DNA from: Alphaproteobacteria bacterium UBA685 | GTDB lineage: Bacteria > Pseudomonadota > Alphaproteobacteria > Puniceispirillales > Puniceispirillaceae | Assembly (NCBI GenBank): GCA_002299005.1 | Contig: DBMZ01000137.1 | Span: 2,986 to 8,035 of the forward strand | Direction: 5' to 3' | DNA: 5,050 nucleotides | Shown here: one piece after another, positions 1 through 5,050 of the stretch | Layout: each line of letters starts with the position of its first letter | Numbering within the stretch: the stretch's first letter is position 1 | The notes under the pieces: model-generated | Told to the model about the DNA's origin: nothing | Databases searched by the model: none | Seen by the model: the letters and a program-made list of their open reading frames with translations, nothing else | Made by a program: the position numbers and the translations under genes

Positions 1-417
1 TATTTGGAAATGCGCGGCGCAGATAGCGGGACTTGGGCAAATATCTGTGCGCTTCCTGCCTTTTGGGTTGGCTTGTTATATGATGAAGAGGCACTGGCAA
101 AGGCTGAGGCTTTGGCAAAGAATATCACCGCCAATGATGTGTTGGCCGCGCGATTGGATGTGGCGCAAAATGGGCTTCGTGCCAAGCTGGGTGAACATGA
201 TGTTGCCACGCTGGCGGCACAGCTGGTGGATATTGCCAAAGACGGCCTTGCGGCGCGCGCGCAAACCGATAGTGAAGGGCGTGATGAGACAAAGTTTCTT
301 GCGCCATTGCATCAGGTCATTGAGACGCAAAAAACACCTGCGGATGTGATGCTTGAACTCTATCACGGTGCGTGGAACGGCGATATTGATAAGGTCTTTC
401 GTGAGCGCCATTACTAG
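1..417 (+). CDS. gshA: Glutamate-cysteine ligase (GCS2 family), C-terminal part; 5' end outside window
   Basis: This is the C-terminal 138 residues of a glutamate-cysteine ligase, the cytosolic ATP-dependent enzyme that joins glutamate and cysteine in the first step of glutathione synthesis. The frame is open from base 1 (Tyr-Leu-Glu-Met), so the gene starts to the left and the first codons are internal, not a start. The opening YLEMRGAD block followed by ALPAFWVGLLYDEEAL is the characteristic late motif of the plant/alphaproteobacterial GCS2-type enzyme. The tail (FLAPL, then LYHGAWNGDIDKVFRE) matches the usual C-terminal end of the family, so the protein ends normally at the TAG at 415-417. 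Full-length members are about 450 residues, so roughly two thirds is missing. No terminator is visible before the transporter gene 48 bases downstream, so cotranscription is possible. Family assignment is by remembered motifs, not by a search. Confidence 0.9.
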   Translation, partial: YLEMRGADSGTWANICALPAFWVGLLYDEEALAKAEALAKNITANDVLAARLDVAQNGLRAKLGEHDVATLAAQLVDIAKDGLAARAQTDSEGRDETKFLAPLHQVIETQKTPADVMLELYHGAWNGDIDKVFRERHY

Positions 418-450
418 GCAAAAGGGGCGCCTTCCAGAGAGTGCGCGAAA

Positions 451-455
451 AAGGA
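451..455 (+). promoter_or_regulatory. Ribosome binding site of the MFS transporter gene
   Basis: AAGGA lies 10 bases before the ATG at 466, a slightly long but usable spacing. An ATG at 458 is only 2 bases away and opens a three-codon frame that stops at 467-469, so the spacing favours 466 as the real start. Confidence 0.55.
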
Positions 456-465
456 TTATGCTGTT

Positions 466-1695
466 ATGACAAATGGCTCTGCGTCGTTAAAGCTACATTT
501 GCCGACCCTGTTACTGATTGTTTTTATTGATTTTGTCGGGATTGGGGCGCTTATTCCAATCCTGCCCTATACGGTGATTGATGAGCTTGGCTATTCAGAG
601 ACTGTGATGACAGCTCTATTGGCCTGTTTTTCGCTCGCTATGTTTATTGGCAATCCTATCTTAGGGCGTTTATCTGATAAATTTGGGCGCAAGCCTGTTT
701 TGATGGGCTCGCTTGCCATAGGCACTGTGGCGCATTTCACATTCGCCTTCTCAGAACATATCGCGCTTTTGTTTATCTCGCGCATTATCGCTGGTCTGGC
801 GGCAGGTAATATCGGCGTCATCCAAGCGTTGATTGCGGATAATACCTCAACCGAAGATCGGGCGAAATATATGGGCTTTATGGGGGCGTCTATTGGGGCT
901 GGTTTTGTATTTGGCCCGGCGCTAGGTGGTCTTTTAAGCGGTGTTGGCGGCGGGCCTTTGCATCAGGCGCCTTTTGCGATCGCGGGTATCTTTACGGTGT
1001 TTGCCCTCTTGCTGGCAACGCGCTTGCCTTATATGGCACCGATAAAATTGGCTGATACAGGCGCTGTCCGCGGTAATGCTTTGGGGCGGTCAATCCAATT
1101 ATTCAAAGGCCCGCTTGGCCTTTTTGCCCTTAGTTTCTTTTTGCTTAACCTGTCATTCTCACAAGTTGAAGCGGCCTTTGTGCTATTGCTCAAAGATGTG
1201 TTTGCCTATCAAGCCTCTGATACTGGCTGGCTGTTCACCTATGTCGGCATTTGCATCATTATCGTTGAAGGCGGGCTGATTGGTATCGCGGTTAAACGCT
1301 TTGGCGAGGTGGGCACCATTATGGGGGGCACATCACTTCTTACCGCGGGGCAATTTATGACAGCTTTGCTTGCCGCTGGTCTTGTTTTGGGCAATGTGGC
1401 GCCTTTGGCGGCGGTGTTGATTTGCACAACAATGGTGTGTATCGGCTTTGCTTTCACCAACCCTAGCCTGTCATCAGCGGCCTCAAAAGCGGCGCGCGCG
1501 GATGAGATGGGCGGGGCGCTTGGTCTGGTGCAGGGATTTGGCTCTTTGGGGCAGGTTATCGGTCTTGCCGCCGCAGGCCCGCTCTATGCCACAGGCGCAG
1601 GCCAGCTATCTTTTGGCACAGGTGGTACGATCAGCTTCTTATTATTGCTGACCGTATTCTTCATTGCCAAAAAGCCGAAAGCTTCAACCGCCTAA
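466..1695 (+). CDS. Major facilitator superfamily transporter, TetA-like (DHA1) drug/proton antiporter type
   Basis: This is a 409-residue inner-membrane protein with the length and hydrophobic pattern of a 12-helix MFS transporter, close to TetA-type proteins of about 400 residues. Helix 1 carries the TetA-like stretch D22-F-V-G-I-G-A-L-I-P ending in PILP. The loop between helices 2 and 3 holds motif A (G67-R-L-S-D-K-F-G-R-K-P77). R106 begins a motif B-like helix 4, and residues 140-155 (GASIGAGFVFGPALGG) fit the antiporter motif C in helix 5. GGPLHQAPF near 162-170 resembles the TetA family block before helix 6. The start at 466 is chosen because it has AAGGA upstream and leads directly into helix 1. 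The substrate cannot be read from the sequence: TetA-like annotation in alphaproteobacteria often covers uncharacterised efflux pumps, so tetracycline resistance should not be assumed. The gene sits 48 bases after gshA on the same strand and ends tail to tail with tldD. Confidence 0.9.
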   Translation: MTNGSASLKLHLPTLLLIVFIDFVGIGALIPILPYTVIDELGYSETVMTALLACFSLAMFIGNPILGRLSDKFGRKPVLMGSLAIGTVAHFTFAFSEHIALLFISRIIAGLAAGNIGVIQALIADNTSTEDRAKYMGFMGASIGAGFVFGPALGGLLSGVGGGPLHQAPFAIAGIFTVFALLLATRLPYMAPIKLADTGAVRGNALGRSIQLFKGPLGLFALSFFLLNLSFSQVEAAFVLLLKDVFAYQASDTGWLFTYVGICIIIVEGGLIGIAVKRFGEVGTIMGGTSLLTAGQFMTALLAAGLVLGNVAPLAAVLICTTMVCIGFAFTNPSLSSAASKAARADEMGGALGLVQGFGSLGQVIGLAAAGPLYATGAGQLSFGTGGTISFLLLLTVFFIAKKPKASTA

Positions 1696-1707
1696 ATTAG
1701 GCAGCTT
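1679..1707. terminator. Palindrome spanning both convergent stop codons; possible bidirectional terminator
   Basis: GCCTAA-A-TTAGGC (1690-1702) is a perfect inverted repeat around one central base. It contains the transporter stop TAA (1693-1695) and the tldD stop TAA (complement of 1697-1699). An outer pair, AAGCT (1679-1683) and AGCTT (1703-1707), could extend the stem across a six-base bulge on one side. As RNA, the core gives a five-pair stem with a three-base loop. No strong U-run follows immediately on either strand; on the minus strand a T-rich stretch comes about 15-25 bases later. The terminator role is therefore an inference from position and symmetry. Confidence 0.4.
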
Positions 1708-3139
1708 GTGTTCCGCCAACGGTGATGCCGCCCATCTTTAAGGTTGGCTGACCAACGCCCACAGGCACAGATTGGCCTGACTTGCCACATGTGCCGACGC
1801 CTCTATCGAGCTTGCTATCATTGCCAAGCATAGAGATTTTCGACATCGCATCAGGGCCGTTACCAATCAAGGTCGCGCCTTTGACAGGGGCCCCGATTTT
1901 GCCATCTTCAATCAGATAGGCTTCTGAGGCTGAGAAAACGAATTTACCTGAGGTGATATCGACCTGACCGCCCGCAAAATTGGCGGCATAAAGGCCTGAT
2001 TTTGTTGAGGCGATAATCTCTTCAGGGTCATAATCACCTGATTCCATAAAAGTGTTTGTCATGCGCGGCATTGGCAGATGCGCATAAGATTGTCTGCGCC
2101 CATTGCCTGTTGCCTCAACGCCCATCAGGCGGGCATTTTGCCTGTCTTGCATATAGCCTTTTAAGATGCCGTCCTCGATAAGCACATTGCGCGCTGATTT
2201 GGTGCCTTCATCATCAATGGTAAGAGACCCGCGCCTGTCGGCGATTGTGCCATCATCAATGACTGTCACCCCTTTGGATGCCACCTGATCGCCAATGCGG
2301 CCAGAGAAAACAGAGGTGCCTTTGCGGTTGAAATCACCTTCAAGGCCGTGACCGACGGCTTCGTGCAACATAACGCCTGGCCAGCCTGCGCCAAGTACCA
2401 CAGGCATCTCACCAGCAGGGGCGGCGATTGAGGAAAGACCTAAATTAGCGAGGCGCAAGGCTTCTTCAATTTCGGCCTGCCAATAGGCTTCTTCCATGAA
2501 TGAGCCAAGTAATAGCCTGCCACCAGAGCCGCTTGAGCCTGATTCCATGCGGCCGTCTTTTTCAACAACGACAGAGATATTCAAGCGCACCAAAGGTCTG
2601 ATATCTGCGACACGATAACCGCCTGCGCGGATGATTTGCACGGCCTGCCAAGAGCTGGCAAGGCTGGCGGTCACTTGCTTGACGCGCGGATCCTTGGCTC
2701 TTGCGACAGCGTCAATTTCCTGCAACAGCGCGACCTTATCATTAAAAGGGGTCGCATCAAGCGGGTTTTCATCTGTATAAAGAGGCGCGTTCGCAAGCTG
2801 GTTAGGCGCAATAGACATCGCGCCAGAATAGCCTGAGGTAACTGATTTCACCGTATCAACCGCACGCGTTAACGCTTGGTGAGAGACCTCGCCTGAATGG
2901 GCAAATGTATCTGCCTCACCCATAATGGCGCGCAAGCCAAAGCCGGTTGAATGGTCATAGGTTGAAGATTTCAGCCTGCCATCATCAAAGAGCAACATCT
3001 CGCTATGGCATGATTCTAGGAACAAATCGCCATCATCCACACCGGCAAGCGCTGTTTCAACATGTGCAAGGGTCGAATCAAGCGATAGCTGGCTGTCATC
3101 GGCAAAAAAGATATCATCTGTCTGGCTAAGGTAATCCAT
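1697..3139 (-). CDS. tldD: Metalloprotease TldD (TldD/PmbA family, peptidase U62)
   Basis: This 480-residue protein matches the usual length of TldD (481 in E. coli). TldD pairs with TldE/PmbA to form a cytosolic zinc protease that degrades unfolded or small peptides; in E. coli it processes microcin B17 and degrades the CcdA antitoxin. The catalytic HExxxH motif is present as H259-E-A-V-G-H264 (genomic 2348-2365), inside the hallmark HEAVGHGLEGDF. The conserved C-terminal cysteine expected as third zinc ligand is C451 in GTCGKSGQ, followed by the family's glycine-rich end (LKMGGITVGG). All key residues are therefore intact. The start at 3139 is supported by a partial Shine-Dalgarno AGG six bases upstream and by full family length. 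No tldE partner is in the window. The gene is divergent from coxB and convergent with the transporter. It has its own promoter candidate at 3228-3257 and a roughly 80-base leader. Confidence 0.97.
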   Translation of the reverse strand: MDYLSQTDDIFFADDSQLSLDSTLAHVETALAGVDDGDLFLESCHSEMLLFDDGRLKSSTYDHSTGFGLRAIMGEADTFAHSGEVSHQALTRAVDTVKSVTSGYSGAMSIAPNQLANAPLYTDENPLDATPFNDKVALLQEIDAVARAKDPRVKQVTASLASSWQAVQIIRAGGYRVADIRPLVRLNISVVVEKDGRMESGSSGSGGRLLLGSFMEEAYWQAEIEEALRLANLGLSSIAAPAGEMPVVLGAGWPGVMLHEAVGHGLEGDFNRKGTSVFSGRIGDQVASKGVTVIDDGTIADRRGSLTIDDEGTKSARNVLIEDGILKGYMQDRQNARLMGVEATGNGRRQSYAHLPMPRMTNTFMESGDYDPEEIIASTKSGLYAANFAGGQVDITSGKFVFSASEAYLIEDGKIGAPVKGATLIGNGPDAMSKISMLGNDSKLDRGVGTCGKSGQSVPVGVGQPTLKMGGITVGGTQAA

Positions 3140-3170
3140 AATCGGCCTATTTAAGCTTGGGTTTGTGGTC

Positions 3171-3217
3171 TCATCATGTCGTCATCATGACATGACGCTA
3201 TCATAGATATAGTCATG
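3171..3217. promoter_or_regulatory. Cluster of nested GTCA/TGAC palindromes in the tldD leader
   Basis: Several overlapping symmetries occur here. TCATGTC (3174-3180) pairs with GACATGA (3189-3195). GTCAT-C-ATGAC is a perfect 11-base palindrome at 3181-3191. TCATG-A-CATGA is another at 3185-3195. CGTCAT (3180-3185) pairs with ATGACG (3192-3197). TCATCATG occurs twice, at 3171 and 3182, 11 bases or about one helical turn apart. A further GTCATG lies at 3212-3217. The cluster lies just downstream of the predicted tldD start point, where an operator or a leader hairpin could act. I cannot assign a regulator. Confidence 0.45.
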
Positions 3218-3227
3218 CTCCACAAAA

Positions 3228-3257
3228 ATTACAGAAGAAGGGCTAAAAAATAGTCAA
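3228..3257 (-). promoter_or_regulatory. Sigma-70-like promoter candidate for tldD
   Basis: On the minus strand, TTGACT (3257-3252, five of six matches to TTGACA) is followed after 18 bases by TGTAAT (3233-3228, five of six matches to TATAAT). Transcription would start near 3220, giving a leader of about 80 bases before the tldD ATG at 3139. This is the best core promoter I find in the intergenic region. The -35 element overlaps a GTCA-N5-TGAC inverted repeat at 3253-3265. Confidence 0.6.
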
Positions 3258-3313
3258 TTTATGACCAAAAGGGCTGAAAACGAGCTTTGTTAGAAAGACT
3301 ATGCAAAAAATCC

Positions 3314-3328
3314 GCGACAGGCCGTCGC
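3314..3328. promoter_or_regulatory. GCGAC-N5-GTCGC inverted repeat, RegA/PrrA/RegR-like site
   Basis: GCGAC (3314-3318) and GTCGC (3324-3328) are exact reverse complements separated by AGGCC. Two GCG-C / G-CGC half-sites with a short variable spacer are the recognised pattern of the RegA/PrrA/RegR family of redox response regulators, which control oxidase and other respiratory genes in alphaproteobacteria. The site is 134 bases upstream of the coxB ATG. It would overlap the -35 position of a weak TATAGA -10-like element at 3343-3348. Sequence symmetry is certain, the regulator assignment is inferred. Confidence 0.45.
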
Positions 3329-3349
3329 AGGGGGGGTTTTCATATAGAG

Positions 3350-3371
3350 AAAAAGGCGTTACAAAAAGGCG
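3350..3371 (+). repeat. Direct repeat AAAAAGGCG, two copies
   Basis: AAAAAGGCG is present at 3350-3358 and again at 3363-3371, a 13-base period with four bases between copies. The pair lies in the putative coxB leader. It may be a binding site for a regulator or an accident of A-rich sequence. Confidence 0.35.
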
Positions 3372-3397
3372 CAATTTAATAGCTCATTGCATCCTTT

Positions 3398-3420
3398 CAA
3401 TGGTAATTAGGCCAATGGTA
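3398..3420 (+). repeat. Direct repeat CAATGGTA, two copies
   Basis: CAATGGTA occurs at 3398-3405 and 3413-3420, with seven bases between the copies. Each copy includes an ATG (3400 and 3415) in frame with coxB, but neither has a ribosome binding site. Function is unknown. Confidence 0.35.
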
Positions 3421-3434
3421 GGGTTGGGATCGGA

Positions 3435-3447
3435 ATTAAGACTTAAT
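3435..3447. promoter_or_regulatory. Small palindrome adjacent to the coxB ribosome binding site
   Basis: ATTAAG-A-CTTAAT is a perfect inverted repeat around one base, ending three bases before the GGGGGAG ribosome binding site. As RNA it would form only a weak AU stem, so a DNA operator is the more natural reading if it is functional at all. With 13 AT-rich bases, chance is a real alternative. Confidence 0.3.
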
Positions 3448-3450
3448 AAT

Positions 3451-3457
3451 GGGGGAG
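3451..3457 (+). promoter_or_regulatory. Ribosome binding site deciding the coxB start
   Basis: GGGGGAG ends five bases before the ATG at 3463. No comparable site precedes the earlier in-frame ATGs at 3301, 3400 and 3415. This fixes the start at 3463, which also places the signal peptide at the very N-terminus. Confidence 0.85.
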
Positions 3458-3462
3458 ACGTT

Positions 3463-4260
3463 ATGACGCTGCCAAGCGGAAAGTCTATCTTTTATGTAGT
3501 GGCAAGCCTTGCAGGTTTGTTCGCATCGCAAAGCGTATTTGCAGCATTGCCAGAGCCTTGGCAAATTGGCATGCAGCCAGCTGCGGGTTCTATTGCTGAA
3601 AAGGCGACAAGCCTTCACAACCTATTGCTTGTGATTATCACAGCAATCTCGGTATTTGTGTTGGCTTTGTTGGTGTATGTGTGTTTGCGCTTCCGTGCGA
3701 AGTCAAACCCTGTTGCATCAAAGACGTCTCACAATGTGGTGATTGAGGTTTTATGGACAGTTGTTCCTGTTCTTATCCTTGTGGTTATCGCTGTGCCGTC
3801 ATTCCGTCTTTTGTATTATTTAGACCAAACAAAAGATACAGATATGGTCATTAAGGTGACAGGGAACCAGTGGTACTGGAACTATGAATATCCTGATGAG
3901 CAAATCAGCTTTGATTCATATATGATTGACGAAGCAGATTTGACCGAAGATCAAATCCGTCTTTTGTCAGTTGATAATGAAATGATTGTGCCGGCTGGAT
4001 CTCGTATCAAGCTGTTGATCACAGGCAATGATGTTATGCATTCATTCTTTGTGCCATCATTGGCGGTTCAGACATACTCAATCGCGGGTCGTATTAACGA
4101 AGCGTGGATTGATGTGCCAGAAGAGCCAAAGGCCTATTATGGCCAATGTAACCAGATCTGCGGCGTTAACCACGCCTATATGCCGATCGTGGTGCGCGCA
4201 TTGCCACAAGATGAATATGATGCCTGGTTGGCATCAGCTAAGCAAGAATTTGCACTTTAA
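3463..4260 (+). CDS. coxB: Cytochrome c oxidase subunit II (aa3-type, CuA-containing)
   Basis: This 265-residue precursor is the subunit that accepts electrons from cytochrome c through its binuclear CuA centre on the periplasmic face. Residues 1-27 form a signal peptide with likely cleavage after VFA (A27). Two membrane helices follow at about 52-75 and 93-117, then the cupredoxin domain. The aromatic block Q136-W-Y-W-N-Y-E-Y is the electron-entry region. CuA ligands are all present: H193 (DVMHSF), C229, C233, H237 and M240 in canonical CxxxCxxxHxxM spacing. Two family-typical acidic residues differ: the CSEIC-type glutamate is Q231 and the KTDA-type aspartate is Y205. The insertion at about 152-170 ([21 protein letters not shown]) is of the alphaproteobacterial/mitochondrial kind. 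The start at 3463 rests on a strong ribosome binding site; a longer frame from 3301 is rejected. coxA follows after 23 bases in the same operon. Confidence 0.97.
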   Translation: MTLPSGKSIFYVVASLAGLFASQSVFAALPEPWQIGMQPAAGSIAEKATSLHNLLLVIITAISVFVLALLVYVCLRFRAKSNPVASKTSHNVVIEVLWTVVPVLILVVIAVPSFRLLYYLDQTKDTDMVIKVTGNQWYWNYEYPDEQISFDSYMIDEADLTEDQIRLLSVDNEMIVPAGSRIKLLITGNDVMHSFFVPSLAVQTYSIAGRINEAWIDVPEEPKAYYGQCNQICGVNHAYMPIVVRALPQDEYDAWLASAKQEFAL

Positions 4261-4271
4261 TAGCCTCACAT

Positions 4272-4277
4272 AGGGAG
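4272..4277 (+). promoter_or_regulatory. Ribosome binding site of coxA
   Basis: AGGGAG lies in the 23-base coxB-coxA gap. It is three bases from the first ATG (4281) and six from the second (4284). The better spacing favours 4284, though initiation at 4281 would add only one methionine. Confidence 0.75.
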
Positions 4278-4283
4278 AATATG

Positions 4284-5050
4284 ATGAGTGAAGTAGCCCA
4301 TTCAGCTGACCATGCACACGGTGCCCCACAGGGCTTCGTGCGCCGTTGGCTTTATTCAACAAACCACAAAGATATTGGGACGATGTATATCATCTTCTCA
4401 ATTATTGCCGCATTTATCGGTGGTGGTTTTTCTGTCTTCATGCGTATGGAGCTAATGGAACCTGGCGTACAATATATGTCAGATGGTCACATGTGGAACG
4501 TCTTTACGACCGCGCACGGGCTGATCATGGTGTTCTTTGTCGTGATGCCGGGCCTTATTGGTGGCTTTGGTAACTGGTTTGTGCCGATTATGATTGGCGC
4601 ACCGGATATGGCGTTCCCGCGTATGAACAACATTTCATTCTGGCTGTTGCCACCGTCATTCATCTTGCTTTTGATGTCTGCCGCGGTTGATGGCGGTGCG
4701 GGCGTTGGTTGGACAATCTATCCACCGCTCTCTAACAAGCTTGGCACGCCTGGCATGTCTATGGATTTGGCGATCTTCTCCCTTCACCTTGCTGGTGTAT
4801 CGTCAATCTTGGGTGCTGCGAACTTTATCACGACCATCTTTAATATGCGTACACCTGGTATGACATTGCATAAGATGCCGTTGTTTGCTTGGGCGATGTT
4901 GATCACAGCCTTCTTGCTTCTATTGGCAGTGCCTGTATTGGCGGGCGCGATTACCATGTTGCTAACAGACCGTAACTTTGGGACAACATTCTTTGTACCA
5001 GAGGGCGGCGGTGACCCGATTTTGTTCTTGCACCTATTCTGGTTCTTTGG
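4284..5050 (+). CDS. coxA: Cytochrome c oxidase subunit I (aa3-type), N-terminal part; 3' end outside window
   Basis: This is the first 255 or so residues of the haem-copper catalytic subunit, the inner-membrane protein that reduces oxygen at the haem a3-CuB centre and pumps protons. A His-rich N-terminus leads to [14 protein letters not shown] (22-35), the classic entry to helix 1. R54 in MRMEL matches the conserved haem a-interacting arginine. H78 in [11 protein letters not shown] is the expected haem a ligand. D108 in [13 protein letters not shown] is the D-channel entry aspartate. [24 protein letters not shown] and [21 protein letters not shown] are textbook family segments. The reading frame stays open to the edge, ending at LHLFWFFG, immediately before the HPEVY motif that carries the first CuB ligand. 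About half the protein is present (family roughly 510-540 residues), so the other CuB ligands and K-channel cannot be judged. The start is 4284 by ribosome binding site spacing, with 4281 as the alternative. No stop or frameshift is seen. Confidence 0.97.
   Translation, partial: MSEVAHSADHAHGAPQGFVRRWLYSTNHKDIGTMYIIFSIIAAFIGGGFSVFMRMELMEPGVQYMSDGHMWNVFTTAHGLIMVFFVVMPGLIGGFGNWFVPIMIGAPDMAFPRMNNISFWLLPPSFILLLMSAAVDGGAGVGWTIYPPLSNKLGTPGMSMDLAIFSLHLAGVSSILGAANFITTIFNMRTPGMTLHKMPLFAWAMLITAFLLLLAVPVLAGAITMLLTDRNFGTTFFVPEGGGDPILFLHLFWFF

Larger units (their letters stand above)
3140..3462. other. Divergent intergenic regulatory region between tldD and coxB
   Basis: These 323 bases contain no convincing gene. 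They are noticeably more AT-rich and more repetitive than the flanking coding sequence. From the tldD side they hold nested GTCA/TGAC palindromes, a tldD promoter candidate, an 11-base direct repeat (AAGGGCTRAAA at 3238-3248 and 3269-3279), a GCGAC-N5-GTCGC inverted repeat followed by a run of seven Gs and four Ts (3330-3340), two tandem-like AAAAAGGCG copies, two CAATGGTA copies, and a small palindrome just ahead of the coxB ribosome binding site. An open frame from 3301 runs into coxB but looks untranslated. Confidence 0.8.

Noticed and set aside
76..411. Long minus-strand open frame opposite gshA
   Set aside because: The plus-strand frame encodes a recognisable GCS2 protein. The minus frame has no recognisable motif and is a shadow of the codon pattern.
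458..469. Three-codon frame ATG CTG TTA TGA overlapping the transporter start, a possible translational coupler
   Set aside because: The AAGGA site is only two bases from this ATG, too close for efficient initiation, and a frame this short occurs easily by chance.
466..1695. Transporter as a horizontally acquired tetracycline resistance gene
   Set aside because: There are no flanking mobile sequences and no adjacent TetR-type repressor, and by eye its base composition resembles its neighbours. The TetA-like motifs are shared by many chromosomal pumps of unknown substrate.
3314..3340. GCGAC/GTCGC hairpin followed by G7T4 as an intrinsic terminator
   Set aside because: The stem is only five pairs, seven Gs separate it from just four Ts, and no gene ends upstream on the plus strand that would need it.
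3301..3462. In-frame N-terminal extension of coxB from ATG 3301 (also ATG 3400 and 3415)
   Set aside because: No ribosome binding site precedes these starts, the extra residues look like no CoxB sequence, and they would bury the signal peptide inside the protein. The strong site at 3451-3457 points to 3463.
4346..4573. 75-residue plus-strand open frame inside coxA
   Set aside because: It is out of frame with coxA, whose own frame gives an unmistakable subunit I sequence over the same bases.

Overview
The window looks like an ordinary chromosomal region of an alphaproteobacterium. The evidence is the GCS2-type (plant/alphaproteobacterial) glutamate-cysteine ligase tail, an aa3-type cytochrome c oxidase operon beginning coxB-coxA, and tldD divergent from coxB, a neighbourhood familiar from alphaproteobacteria. 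Base composition looks moderate, roughly half GC by eye, and coding density is very high. This would suit a free-living marine lineage such as SAR116, but that placement is a guess.

Layout, left to right. Positions 1-417 (+) are the 3' end of gshA, whose start lies outside the window. After 48 bases comes a 409-residue TetA-like major facilitator transporter (466-1695, +). It meets tldD (1697-3139, -) tail to tail with one base between the stop codons, and both stops sit inside a perfect 13-base palindrome. A 323-base divergent regulatory region (3140-3462) separates tldD from coxB (3463-4260, +). coxA follows 23 bases later (4284 onward, +) and runs off the right edge just before its CuB-ligand HPEVY motif. 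coxA is therefore open at the end of the window.

How the genes relate: coxB and coxA encode the CuA-bearing and haem-bearing core subunits of the terminal oxidase, and they are almost certainly one operon. TldD is one half of the TldD/TldE metalloprotease and has its own good sigma-70-like promoter facing away from cox. gshA and the transporter share a strand and may share a transcript, but no functional link is shown.

The least explained part is the tldD-coxB divergent region. It holds a near-consensus tldD promoter, a cluster of nested GTCA/TGAC palindromes in the tldD leader, a GCGAC-N5-GTCGC inverted repeat resembling sites of the RegA/PrrA redox regulator family, several short direct repeats, and a small palindrome just ahead of the coxB ribosome binding site. 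The CoxB protein also lacks two acidic residues usual near the CuA/Mg site. I see no mobile element, CRISPR array, RNA gene or clearly new system.
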